Source of the DNA: Curtobacterium sp. MCPF17_052
GTDB taxonomy: Bacteria > Actinomycetota > Actinomycetes > Actinomycetales > Microbacteriaceae
Reading direction: 5' to 3'
Assembly (NCBI RefSeq): GCF_003234085.1
Contig: NZ_QKSD01000002.1
Span: 206,378 to 270,377 of the forward strand
Length of the DNA: 64,000 bases
Positions 51,996-61,826 of the stretch are shown one piece after another. A model generated the notes under the pieces. That model had not been told where the DNA came from and made no database searches. It saw nothing but the letters and a program-made list of their open reading frames with translations. Both the position numbers and the translations under genes were made by a program. The stretch's first letter is position 1. Each line of letters begins with the position of its first letter.

Positions 51996-53527
51996 CGTGC
52001 CTCCTGGCCGGGTTCGTCGTCGGGGCCCGGTGCATCGCCCGCGGGGGCGAGTGCTGCGGTGGGCATGTGGAAGGTGACCGGCTCGCCGTCGGGGCGGACG
52101 GTGTGGTGCGGCGCGGAGGCCGTGCCCGCCTCGAAGTCCGGGTGTCCGGTGAGCAGGTGGGCGAGTCCGAAGAGCTCGACGGGGCGGCGCTGCTCGGCGG
52201 GCAGCGCGTGGAAGGCCTCCACGCTCGAGCCGGTCGCGGCGTGCGCCAGGGCGTCGCGCAGCTCGGCGAGCAGCGGACCGCCGTGGCGGCGGAGCGACTC
52301 GACGTCGATGTCCTCGAACACGTCGTCGTCGGGTTCCTCGATCGGCGGTGGCACGGACTCGGAATCCGGGTCGTGGAACTTCTCGCGGAGCGTCCCGACC
52401 GCGGCGGACGGGGGCAGCAGGCCGAGCGGGACCCGGTCGCGTGCCGAGCCGGTGTCCATCCAGGCCGCGAGTCCGCGGTTCACCGAACGCAGCACGGCGT
52501 CGAGTTCGCGGTCCCGCACCACGTCGTGCGCGACGATCTGGTCGCGCAGCGTGGCGGTGAGCATCCGGCGCTGGGCGAGGACGTCCTCGATGCCCTGACG
52601 GAGGATGCCGACCGTGCCCCGGAAGGTCCGGCGCTCGGTCGCGCTGAGCGAGCTCGCGAACGGGTGTTCCAGGATCGTGGTGATGTCGTCGCGGAGCCGG
52701 AGGAGCAGCGCGTCGTCGCGCAGGAGCTCGAAGGCCCCCTGGAACGCCCGACCCTCGGGTGTGGACTCCATGAGGTTGTCGGTCCTGGTTAGGTAGTCGT
52801 CCAGGATCTCGCCGATCGGACGGACCTCTTGGCGGAAGTCCTCGACGATCTCGCGGTGCATCGTCGCCACGGCTTCCTCGACGCGCTTGAAGTCGCTCGG
52901 GAGCTGGCGGATCAGGTCGGTGAGGTTCGTGTAGCCGTCGCGCATCCGGTCCTCGTCGACCGTGACGACCTCGTCGCCGCGGGCCAGGCGGTCTCGCTCG
53001 GCCTGCAGCTCCGCGATCTGGGCGTCGAGCCGGCGGACATGGGTGTCCCGGTCGGGTTCGGCACGGGCGGCCCAACGGTGCACGGCGTCGACGATCATCG
53101 CCAGGCGGCTCTCGCTGATCAGCGCGCGCTCGGACGACAGCGCGTCGATGAGGCTCAGCGCTTCGAGGGCGTGGCTCGTCAGGCTGTACTGCTCGTCTCC
53201 GTCGGGGGAGTTCGAGCGGACGAGCCACTGTGCCGCCACCCACTCGCGGCAGAGCGACCGACCGTTGGGACGCGGTGCCTCGCCCGCCGGCAGGTCCCCG
53301 CTGGGGGAGTCGCCCGCCGGCACCCGCGCACCGGTCGCCTGCAGTCGGGCGACGTGCTCCTCGACCTGCAGGTGCATCCGGTCAGCCGGGACGTACTGCA
53401 CGTCGCGGTCGAACACCGTGCGGAACACCGAGACGACCGCGGCACTCGTCGGACGGGACATCAGGCGGAGCGTCGGACGGTCGAGCACCTGGCGGACCCG
53501 GGCGAACTCGAGGTCGACGTCGGTCAT
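51992..53527 (-). CDS. jetA: JetA/MksF-type kleisin subunit (DUF3375)
   Basis: 511 aa. FARVRQVLDRPTLRLMSRPTSAAVVSVFRTVFDRDVQYVPADRMH is the DUF3375 N-terminus, followed by a helical region and AIVDAVHRWAARAEPDRDTHVRRLDAQIAELQAERDRLARG. It bridges the SMC heads as kleisin. ATG 53527 has AGGGG upstream. The leader between the tRNA-Val terminator and the ATG contains two short tandem duplications (53538-53600). Confidence 0.88.
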   Translation of the reverse strand: MTDVDLEFARVRQVLDRPTLRLMSRPTSAAVVSVFRTVFDRDVQYVPADRMHLQVEEHVARLQATGARVPAGDSPSGDLPAGEAPRPNGRSLCREWVAAQWLVRSNSPDGDEQYSLTSHALEALSLIDALSSERALISESRLAMIVDAVHRWAARAEPDRDTHVRRLDAQIAELQAERDRLARGDEVVTVDEDRMRDGYTNLTDLIRQLPSDFKRVEEAVATMHREIVEDFRQEVRPIGEILDDYLTRTDNLMESTPEGRAFQGAFELLRDDALLLRLRDDITTILEHPFASSLSATERRTFRGTVGILRQGIEDVLAQRRMLTATLRDQIVAHDVVRDRELDAVLRSVNRGLAAWMDTGSARDRVPLGLLPPSAAVGTLREKFHDPDSESVPPPIEEPDDDVFEDIDVESLRRHGGPLLAELRDALAHAATGSSVEAFHALPAEQRRPVELFGLAHLLTGHPDFEAGTASAPHHTVRPDGEPVTFHMPTAALAPAGDAPGPDDEPGQEAR

Positions 53528-53608
53528 GCTGCCCCTGGTGGTCGGACGGGTCGTGTGGTCGGACGGGTCGTGGTTGAACGGCTCGTGGTTGAACGGCTCG
53601 TGGGATGC

Positions 53609-53640
53609 GAAGAGCCCGACGCGGTGGCGTCGGGCTCTTC
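53609..53640 (-). terminator. Terminator of tRNA-Val(CAC)
   Basis: Perfect 14-bp stem, arms 53609-53622 and 53627-53640 with a GGTG loop, 30 bp downstream of the minus-strand tRNA-Val gene and upstream of jetA. Confidence 0.75.
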
Positions 53641-53669
53641 GGGTGTTCTGCTTGCCCGGAACGGGCACG

Positions 53670-53742
53670 TGGGCGATACCAGACTCGAACTGATGACCTC
53701 TTCGGTGTGAACGAAGCGCGCTACCAACTGCGCCAATCGCCC
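53670..53742 (-). tRNA. tRNA-Val (CAC)
   Basis: Full cloverleaf: acceptor GGGCGAT/ATCGCCC, anticodon stem CTTCG/CGAAG with loop TTCACAC (anticodon CAC), T-arm with TTCGAGT, discriminator A. CCA is not encoded. A TACTAT -10-like hexamer lies upstream (53764-53769). Confidence 0.95.
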
Positions 53743-53904
53743 CTCGCACTTGCGTGCGGATCGATAGTAGCGGATGTCCGGCCGTGGTCGGAACACCGGC
53801 CACTCGTCGCGCGCGTCGCCGGCCTTGCGGGCGCACTGGAGGCCCGTGGAGACCCCGCCGATCCGCATGAACCCGGGGGACACGCCCGGTGAACGGAACC
53901 GGTT

Positions 53905-53933
53905 TTGGAGAAACAGCGTGAACTGGGTACAGT
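53905..53933 (+). promoter_or_regulatory. Promoter of the Gly-Cys-Val tRNA operon
   Basis: TTGGAG (53905-53910), 17-bp spacer, TACAGT (53928-53933), then 57 bp to tRNA-Gly. The same GGGTACAGT block precedes the second tRNA-Gly gene at 59492-59500. Confidence 0.65.
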
Positions 53934-53990
53934 TTACGAGTCGCCGCGAGAGCGGGTCGGACAACACCGGTGTGACTCAGGTCAGACCAT

Positions 53991-54062
53991 GCGGATGTGG
54001 CGCAGTGGTAGCGCATCACCTTGCCAAGGTGAGGGTCGCGAGTTCGAATCTCGTCATCCGCT
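53991..54062 (+). tRNA. tRNA-Gly (GCC), copy 1
   Basis: Acceptor GCGGATG/CATCCGC, anticodon stem TCACC/GGTGA with loop TTGCCAA (GCC), T-loop TTCGAAT, discriminator T. CCA not encoded. First gene of a three-tRNA unit. Confidence 0.96.
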
Positions 54063-54148
54063 CGAGGTGCCTGTCTTCTCCGGAAGACAGCAACTCTCCA
54101 GAAGAGGTATCCCACCGATCGGGTACTACGCCAGACGTGGACCTTGAT

Positions 54149-54222
54149 GGTGGGGTGGCCGAGAGGCGAGGCAGCGGCCTGCAAAGCCGTCCACGCGGGT
54201 TCGAATCCCGTCCCCACCTCCA
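54149..54222 (+). tRNA. tRNA-Cys (GCA)
   Basis: Acceptor GGTGGGG/CCCCACC, anticodon loop CTGCAAA (GCA), discriminator U, and an encoded CCA (54220-54222). Confidence 0.95.
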
Positions 54223-54245
54223 GTCCGCTCCGGCGGAACTCATCT

Positions 54246-54320
54246 GGGCGATTGGCGCAGCGGTAGCGCGCTTCCCTGACACGGAAGAGGTCACTGGTTC
54301 GATCCCAGTATCGCCCACCA
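54246..54320 (+). tRNA. tRNA-Val (GAC)
   Basis: Acceptor GGGCGAT/ATCGCCC, anticodon loop CTGACAC (GAC), T-loop TTCGATC, discriminator A and encoded CCA (54318-54320). Last gene of the unit. Confidence 0.95.
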
Positions 54321-54325
54321 CGAAG

Positions 54326-54353
54326 AAGCCCCCGGCAGGAATGCCGGGGGCTT
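54326..54353 (+). terminator. Terminator of the Gly-Cys-Val tRNA operon
   Basis: 12-bp stem, arms 54326-54337 and 54342-54353 with a GGAA loop, beginning 6 bp after tRNA-Val and followed by a short T-rich end. Confidence 0.85.
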
Positions 54354-54581
54354 TCGTCGTTCCCGCCGTCGGGACACCTCGTGCGACCGCGTCGGCTCGG
54401 AACGAGGGGCGAGGGGGGGGAGGGGGAGGGGCGAGACGACGATGGTCCCGCACGGCCGCACCCGTCCGGAGAACTCTGCGGCTGGCGCCGACGGATCCGG
54501 GTGCACTGCCGATAGGGGCTGACGGAACATGACGCCCGGCCCGAGGGGCGGCGGGCGGTTCCCGACCCGAGGAGTGGCACC

Positions 54582-56501
<1,920 letters not shown>

Positions 56502-56531
56502 GCGGCAGCGACGGCGGCGGCACGCGGCCCG

Positions 56532-57935
56532 TCACCGCAACGCGTCGGCGAGTTCCTCGAGCAGGAACGCGATCGAGGCCGCCCCGTCCAGCAGCATCTG
56601 CACCTCGATGCTCTCGTCACTCGAGTGCCAGTGGTCCTCCGGCAGCCCCGTCCCGATGAACAGCACCGGCGCGTCGAGCACCCGCCCGAGCAGTTCCGCG
56701 GGCCCGCCGCCGGCGTTCCCCATCCGTCCCGCGGTCTCGGTGCCGTGCCCCCGTTCCATCGCTCGGACAAGGGCCTCGGCGGCCGGACCGGGGGGTGTCA
56801 CGTAGGGGTCCTGGCCGGACTCCTCCGGGATGTCGAGCTGGTAGGTCACCCCGTCGGGCATCTGCTCGGCGACGAAGGCCCGCATCTGCTCGGCGACACG
56901 GTCGACGTGCTGACCGGGGACCGTCCGGATGCTGATCTCCGCGGTGGCCTCGCTGGGGATGACGGCGCGGGGGAACCCGGTCGGGTCACCGGCGAGCAGC
57001 GTCAGGACCTCGATCGACGGGCGCGCCCAGAGTCGCTCCTCGATCGTGTGTCCGGGCTCGCCGACGACGCTCCGGGTCTCGGTCCGCTCGAGCCACACGT
57101 CGGTGTCGAAGTCCAGGTCACGGAGCTCCTGCTGCCGCTCCTCGGTGAGCTCGTCGACGTCGTCGAGGAACCCCGGGACGGCGATGCGACCCTCGTCGTC
57201 GTGCATAGCCGCGAGCACCGAGACGAGCGCGTGCACCGGGTTGGGCGCCGGCCCGGACACCGCCCCACTGTGCACGTCCCGAGCCGGGCCGGTGACGGTC
57301 AGGGTGGCTCCGGTCATGCCGCGCATCGAGGTGACGACCGCCGGGTTGCCGCTCTTCCACTGCAGGGTGTCCGAGAAGACGACGACGTCGCAGGCGAACC
57401 GCTCGGGGTCGCTCTCGAGCAGCGCGGCGAAGTGCGACGACCCGAGCTCTTCCTCACCTTCGACGAGGTACCTGAGGTTCACCGCAGGCTGGCCGTCGTC
57501 CCGGGTCCCCAGGTGTGCCCGGAGCGCCCAGAGGTGTGCGATGACCTGCCCCTTCGCATCCGACGCGCCGCGGCCGTACAGTCGGCCGTCGCGGAGCACG
57601 GGTGCGAACGGCGACGTCTCCATCCACTCCTCGGGCTTCGCGTGCCGGACGTCGTGGTGGCTGTACACCAGGACGGTCGGCAGCGACGGGTCGACCAGCC
57701 ACTCGCCGTACACCGCGGGTGACGGCCCGGCCCGCAGCACCTCGGTCCGGAGCCCCACCTCGCGCATCGCGCCGGCGAGCCACCGCGCAGAGCGCTCGAC
57801 GTCGAGCGCCCGCTCCGGCTGCGAGGCGACGGACGGGATCCGCACCCACTCCGACAACTGGTCGATGATCGTGTCCTGCGCGGCCTGGAGGCTCGTGGTG
57901 ACGTCCGCCCCGCCGCTGTCCGTTCCGTGTTCCAC
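56532..57935 (-). CDS. M20-family metallopeptidase (dipeptidase/carboxypeptidase)
   Basis: 467 aa from GTG 57935. Metal ligands are visible: YSHHDVRHA (His), GRGASDAKGQ (bridging Asp), VEGEEELGS (catalytic Glu and metal Glu), FSDT and a late His in HWHSSDES. A lid/dimerisation domain occupies about 190-310 with VTGPARDVHSGAVSG. Cytoplasmic zinc peptidase of the DapE/CNDP type cleaving dipeptides; the exact substrate is unknown. An in-frame start at 57986 is possible but adds poorly conserved sequence. Confidence 0.88.
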   Translation of the reverse strand: MEHGTDSGGADVTTSLQAAQDTIIDQLSEWVRIPSVASQPERALDVERSARWLAGAMREVGLRTEVLRAGPSPAVYGEWLVDPSLPTVLVYSHHDVRHAKPEEWMETSPFAPVLRDGRLYGRGASDAKGQVIAHLWALRAHLGTRDDGQPAVNLRYLVEGEEELGSSHFAALLESDPERFACDVVVFSDTLQWKSGNPAVVTSMRGMTGATLTVTGPARDVHSGAVSGPAPNPVHALVSVLAAMHDDEGRIAVPGFLDDVDELTEERQQELRDLDFDTDVWLERTETRSVVGEPGHTIEERLWARPSIEVLTLLAGDPTGFPRAVIPSEATAEISIRTVPGQHVDRVAEQMRAFVAEQMPDGVTYQLDIPEESGQDPYVTPPGPAAEALVRAMERGHGTETAGRMGNAGGGPAELLGRVLDAPVLFIGTGLPEDHWHSSDESIEVQMLLDGAASIAFLLEELADALR

Positions 57936-58010
57936 CAATCCGACCGTAGAGACCGGACGGTCGGAGGCGACTCCGGATCCGCGCACACAGGACCTCGGCC
58001 GGAGGTCTGC

Positions 58011-59408
58011 TCAGTCGACCGGGCGGTGCAGCGTCGCGATGCCGTCGTGGAGCGGCTCCGTCTCCCACGTCGCCGCGGCGGTGCCCGCAGCCGGGTCGCA
58101 CCGGACGTGCAGCAGGTGCGGGGTCTCCACGAACCGGACGTCGATCGACACGACGTCACCGGCGCGTGCGCCGCTGGTCGCCGTCGAACCGGACACCGCC
58201 CACGTGCCGTCGCCGACCGGGGCCGCGACCTCGCCGGAGGCGTCGCGGAGGGTGAGCACCCACCCGCGCTCGGTGCCCTGGGTCAGGTGCAGGGCCTCCA
58301 GTCCGGCTCCGATGCCCGTCGACCCGGACGCGGCGGAGAACCCGCCCTCGGGCAGCGGGGTGAGTACTCCGAGCGCGTCACCGGCGAGCGGGGGGAATGC
58401 CAGCCTGGCGAGTCGCTCGCGCAGGGCCGGGTCGGCGGTCTCGGCCCCCTGCCGGTCGATCGCCGGCAACAGGTGTTCCCACACCGCGTCGAGGACGGCC
58501 TGCATGTCGAGGCTCTGACCGGTCATCGCCACCACGACGTCGTGTTCGGGCAGGACGACGCAGAACTGGCCGTAGGCGCCGTCGCCGCGGAAGCCGTGCC
58601 GCGCCATCCAGAACTGGAACCCGTAGCCCGCCGACCAGTCCGGGTTCTCCTCGTCGGGGTTGGCGACCCGGACGCTGGTGGCCGTCTCGACCCAGTCCTC
58701 GTCGAGCAGGCGCTGCCCGTCCCACATCCCGCGCTGCAGGTACAGCTGGCCGAGTGCGGCGACCGCTTCCGTGGTCGTGTAGCCGCCGCTGTACCCGAGT
58801 TCCGCGCCGGAGTCGTCCCGCCGCCACGCGAAGTCGTCGATGCCGAGTGGCGCGAACAGCCTCGGACGCAGGTACTCGAGGAGCGATGTCCCGCTGACCC
58901 GCCGGACGATCTCGCCGAGGGTGTAGGTGCACGGCTGGTTGTAGGCGAAGACGCTGCCGGGCTCCTCGTCGGGCGGGAGGAGCAGGAACCCGCGGACGGT
59001 GTCCCTCGGGTCGATCGCCTCCGCCCGGTCGATGGTCTCGGTGCGGTGCCCGCTCGCCATCGCCAGCAGGTGCCGGACCCGCATCCGTCGGGTGCGCTCG
59101 TCGGTCACCTCGGCGTCGAGTTCCGGGAAGTGGCTGACGACGGTGTCGTCCAGGTCGATCAGCCCCGCGCGCACGGCGATGCCGACGGCCGCGGCGGTGA
59201 AGCTCTTGCTCAGCGAGTAGAGCAGGTGCACCCGGTCGGCGGCGAACGGGGCCCACCAGCCCTCGGCCGCGACCGCGCCGTGCCGGAGGACCATGACGCT
59301 GTGCGGCTCAACGCCGTCCGCGCCCTCCAGCGCGGAGACCAGGCGGTCGAGCCCGGTCGCGTCGATGCCGAGGGCGGACGGGGTGCTGCGTCGGAACGTC
59401 GTCGTCAC
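58011..59408 (-). CDS. Beta-lactamase-fold serine hydrolase
   Basis: 465 aa from GTG 59408. The SxxK motif is LYSLSKSF, with the Tyr-x-Asn-like motif in FAYNQPCTYTLGE and a late HGFRGDGAYGQFC segment in place of KTG. This is the class C/penicillin-binding-protein-like esterase family (beta-lactamase, EstB type). The C-terminal 120 residues form an additional beta-rich domain. No signal peptide is evident. Substrate unknown; antibiotic resistance cannot be inferred. Confidence 0.85.
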   Translation of the reverse strand: MTTTFRRSTPSALGIDATGLDRLVSALEGADGVEPHSVMVLRHGAVAAEGWWAPFAADRVHLLYSLSKSFTAAAVGIAVRAGLIDLDDTVVSHFPELDAEVTDERTRRMRVRHLLAMASGHRTETIDRAEAIDPRDTVRGFLLLPPDEEPGSVFAYNQPCTYTLGEIVRRVSGTSLLEYLRPRLFAPLGIDDFAWRRDDSGAELGYSGGYTTTEAVAALGQLYLQRGMWDGQRLLDEDWVETATSVRVANPDEENPDWSAGYGFQFWMARHGFRGDGAYGQFCVVLPEHDVVVAMTGQSLDMQAVLDAVWEHLLPAIDRQGAETADPALRERLARLAFPPLAGDALGVLTPLPEGGFSAASGSTGIGAGLEALHLTQGTERGWVLTLRDASGEVAAPVGDGTWAVSGSTATSGARAGDVVSIDVRFVETPHLLHVRCDPAAGTAAATWETEPLHDGIATLHRPVD

Positions 59409-59494
59409 GGAGCAGACCCTAGTCCGGTCGTCGCTGGCAACGTCCGGCGCGCCCGACATGCGGACGGGAGGCCCGGATCGCGTCGGTCGTCGGG

Positions 59495-59500
59495 TACAGT
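59495..59500 (+). promoter_or_regulatory. -10 element of tRNA-Gly copy 2
   Basis: TACAGT within GGGTACAGT, 32 bp before the tRNA; the same block precedes tRNA-Gly copy 1. No recognisable -35. Confidence 0.5.
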
Positions 59501-59531
59501 GGTGGATGTTGGTCACCCTGGTGGGCAGCGT

Positions 59532-59603
59532 GCGGATGTGGCGCAGTGGTAGCGCATCACCTTGCCAAGGTGAGGGTCGCGAGTTCGAATCTCGTCATCC
59601 GCT
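59532..59603 (+). tRNA. tRNA-Gly (GCC), copy 2
   Basis: Identical over 72 nt to the gene at 53991-54062; flanks differ. CCA not encoded. Confidence 0.96.
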
Positions 59604-59622
59604 CAGGACAGAACACAGGAAC

Positions 59623-59656
59623 CAGAACCCCTCGGCCGATCGGCCGGGGGGTTCTG
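59623..59656 (+). terminator. Terminator of tRNA-Gly copy 2
   Basis: 16-bp stem with one G-U pair, arms 59623-59638 and 59641-59656, 20 bp after the tRNA. Confidence 0.8.
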
Positions 59657-59662
59657 TCGTCT

Positions 59663-59755
59663 GTGGTCGACGAGCACGTAGTGGTCGACGAGCACGTCAG
59701 TGGTCGACGAGCACGTCAGTGGTCGACGAGCACGCCGGCGGGCGACGAGCACGTC
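59663..59755. repeat. 18-19-bp tandem repeats after tRNA-Gly
   Basis: GTGGTCGACGAGCACGT(C)A begins at 59663, 59681, 59700 and 59719, followed by degenerate copies sharing GACGAGCACG to 59755. Copies 2 and 3 are identical. Between here and 59870 I see no feature. Confidence 0.8.
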
Positions 59756-59870
59756 GGCGGGCGCAGGCTTCGGGTCCCCGCGCCCACCGGCGTGGAGGCG
59801 CCGTCGCCTCGTCGTGGCCCCCGGATGGGTCGTCCGGACGCGGGCCCGGGGATCTGTTCGGAGCAGCAGG

Positions 59871-59919
59871 GCCAGCGGGAGGCCCCGCTGGCGGGTCGTG
59901 CGGTTTCCCGCACGATCCG
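59871..59919 (-). terminator. Paired hairpins after the redox cassette
   Basis: A 9-bp perfect stem (59871-59879 with 59884-59892) is followed immediately by a second stem of about 12 bp (around 59892-59903 with 59908-59919). They lie 35-80 bp past the last gene of the minus-strand redox operon. Confidence 0.5.
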
Positions 59920-59953
59920 CCGCCCGTCGGCCTGTCGACTTGCGGCGACGGGG

Positions 59954-60205
59954 TCAGGCTGTCGCGACGGCTCTCGTGCCCGGCATGCCGACCCACAGCG
60001 ACGCGCCGGTGTCGACGACGGTCACGAGCACCGTGTCGCACCCACGGCAGCGGGCGACACTGCCCATCGCCGTCCGGTGGACCCGGGTCACCGCCAGGAG
60101 GCCCGTGGTCCCGCAGCCGGAACAGCGCAACCGGGCGGACGTCGCGTCGACCCCGAGCACCTCGGCGAGGTCCCCGGCCAGGGCGTTGCCGTCGACGAGC
60201 GTCAT
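59954..60205 (-). CDS. DUF6510-like zinc-ribbon protein
   Basis: 83 aa. Two CxxC pairs, RLRCSGCG and VARCRGCD, form a zinc ribbon in a small beta domain, a pattern I associate with DUF6510. ATG 60205 is chosen because GGAGG stands 6 nt upstream; GTG 60208 is adjacent. It overlaps the reductase stop (TGATG), so it is co-translated with the reductase and the sulfite-oxidase-like protein. Function unknown. Confidence 0.75.
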   Translation of the reverse strand: MTLVDGNALAGDLAEVLGVDATSARLRCSGCGTTGLLAVTRVHRTAMGSVARCRGCDTVLVTVVDTGASLWVGMPGTRAVATA

Positions 60206-61107
60206 CACGAGCCTCCGAACCGTTCCGCACGCACCTCGGTGGTGTCGTGGCCGAGTTCACCGAGCCAGCGCAGCACCTGTTCGACGAAGGGTGTCGAGCC
60301 GCACACGTACACCAGGGCCCCGGCCTCGGGCGGCAGGACCGACGCCGCCAGCCGCTCCCGGGTCAGTCGTCCGGCCGGGGTCGTCACGCCGTCCGGCGTC
60401 CGGCGGCTGTAGACGACGTCGAGGACGAACGGTGCGTGCTCGGCAGCGCTCACCGCTGCGTCGAGTTCCGGCCGGAAGAAGACGTCCTCCGGGGTCCGGA
60501 CGGCGTAGAGCATCCGGAACGGTGACGGATCGCCAGCGGCTGCGTGCGCGGTGACCATCGGCAGGAGCGGCACGACGCCCGACCCGCCGGCGATCAGCTG
60601 CACCGGGCGCGGCTCGGATGCCGCGGGGCCCGGACGCCAGACGAACCACCCGCCGAGGGGCCCGTGCACCTCGAGCGCGTCCCCGATCTCGACGGCGTCG
60701 ACCAGGAACGGGGACACCTCGCCGTCCTCGACCCGGTCCACCGCGAGCGTGACCCGGGAGTCGTCGCCGGAGGAAGCGATCGAGTAGGAGCGCGTGGCCT
60801 GGTAGCCGTCCTCCGCCGTGAGCCGCAGGTCCAGGTGCTGCCCGGGGTCGTTGCCCGGCCAGGTGGGCACGTCCAGCACCAGGCGTCGGGCGTTCGGCGT
60901 CTCCGGGGACACCGACGCCACCGTGGCGGCGTGCCAGGCGGGACGCCGGAGCGGGCGGACGGGGGCGACACCGGGCCAGGCCGGTGCGGCACCGGACCCG
61001 GCCGGTGCCGCACCGGACCCGGCCGGTGCCGCACCGGGCCGGTCCGACGGGGCGGACGGGGGACGGGCCTCCAGGCCGGGGGCGTCGTCGGCTGTGGAGA
61101 GGGTCAC
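60205..61107 (-). CDS. FAD/NAD(P)-binding ferredoxin-reductase-type oxidoreductase
   Basis: 300 aa from GTG 61107. The first 45 residues are low complexity (repeated GAAPAGS). Then an FNR-type flavin domain: PGQHLDLRL, and TRSYSIASSGDD matches the RxYS flavin motif. The nucleotide domain has LIAGGSGVVPLLPM and ends in VYVCGSTPFVEQVLRWL, the CG-motif near the C-terminus. No 2Fe-2S domain is present. It should pass electrons between NAD(P)H and a partner, most likely the Moco protein encoded just upstream (4-bp GTGA overlap). Confidence 0.88.
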   Translation of the reverse strand: MTLSTADDAPGLEARPPSAPSDRPGAAPAGSGAAPAGSGAAPAWPGVAPVRPLRRPAWHAATVASVSPETPNARRLVLDVPTWPGNDPGQHLDLRLTAEDGYQATRSYSIASSGDDSRVTLAVDRVEDGEVSPFLVDAVEIGDALEVHGPLGGWFVWRPGPAASEPRPVQLIAGGSGVVPLLPMVTAHAAAGDPSPFRMLYAVRTPEDVFFRPELDAAVSAAEHAPFVLDVVYSRRTPDGVTTPAGRLTRERLAASVLPPEAGALVYVCGSTPFVEQVLRWLGELGHDTTEVRAERFGGS

Positions 61108-61697
61108 CAGTACCGCTCTTCCTTCCACGGGTCGCCGTGCATGTTGTAGCCGGCGTTCTCCCAGAACCCGGGTTCGTCCTCGGCGTGCATCACGATGCCG
61201 CGGACCCACTTCGCGCTCTTCCAGAAGTACAGGTGCGGGACGAGCAGCCGTGCGGGGCCGCCGTGCTCGGGGGTGAGGGGTTCGCCGTCCGCCTCGAAGG
61301 CGATCCACGCCTGCCCCTCGAGCAGCTCGTCGAGCGGCACGTTCGTGGTGTAGCCACCGAAGCTGTGCACCATGCAGAAGTCGAGTGACGTCTCGATGTC
61401 GGCGAACAGTTTGTCGAGCGGCACACCGCGCCAACCCATGCCGAGCTTCGTCCAGTGCGTGACGCAGTGGATGTCGACGGTGATGTCCTCCAGCCCGAGT
61501 GCCCGGACCTCGTCCCACGTCCAGGAGTGCAGGCCGGACTCGGTGCGGATCGAGAAGGTCCACTCGGACGGTTCGATCTCCGGCGTCGCACCGGCCGACA
61601 GCACGGGCCAGTCGTGCACCAGTGTCTGCCCGGGCGGGATCTTGCTGTCGTCGACGTCACGGCGGCGTCCGCCGAACCCGCGGGTGAAGCTGGCCAT
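61104..61697 (-). CDS. Sulfite-oxidase-like molybdopterin oxidoreductase
   Basis: 197 aa, a stand-alone SUOX/MsrP-type Moco domain. WTFSIRTESGLHSWTWDEVRAL leads to VDIHCVTHWTKLGMGWRGVPL, whose Cys (HCVTxW) is the molybdenum ligand. HGGPARLLVPHLYFWKSAKWVRGI is the other family block. No Tat signal is evident, so it should be cytoplasmic. First gene of the cassette with a flavin reductase and a zinc-ribbon protein. Confidence 0.9.
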   Translation of the reverse strand: MASFTRGFGGRRRDVDDSKIPPGQTLVHDWPVLSAGATPEIEPSEWTFSIRTESGLHSWTWDEVRALGLEDITVDIHCVTHWTKLGMGWRGVPLDKLFADIETSLDFCMVHSFGGYTTNVPLDELLEGQAWIAFEADGEPLTPEHGGPARLLVPHLYFWKSAKWVRGIVMHAEDEPGFWENAGYNMHGDPWKEERYW

Positions 61698-61826
61698 CGC
61701 GTCCTCGTTCCTGTCGTCACCGGCGTCGGGACCGCTGCCGCCCCGATCCGCCTGCTGTGTCGATCCTGCCGCACGGCCGTGCTCTTGTCAGCCGCCGCGC
61801 GGACGCCCGCGGCGCCGATGACGGGT

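Noticed and set aside
58011..59408. Antibiotic-resistance beta-lactamase
   Set aside because: SxxK is present but no signal peptide or KTG box is clear; the family is mostly esterases.
61790..61826. Terminator after the response regulator gene
   Set aside because: Only an imperfect G+C stem; pairing is not better than expected in this composition.
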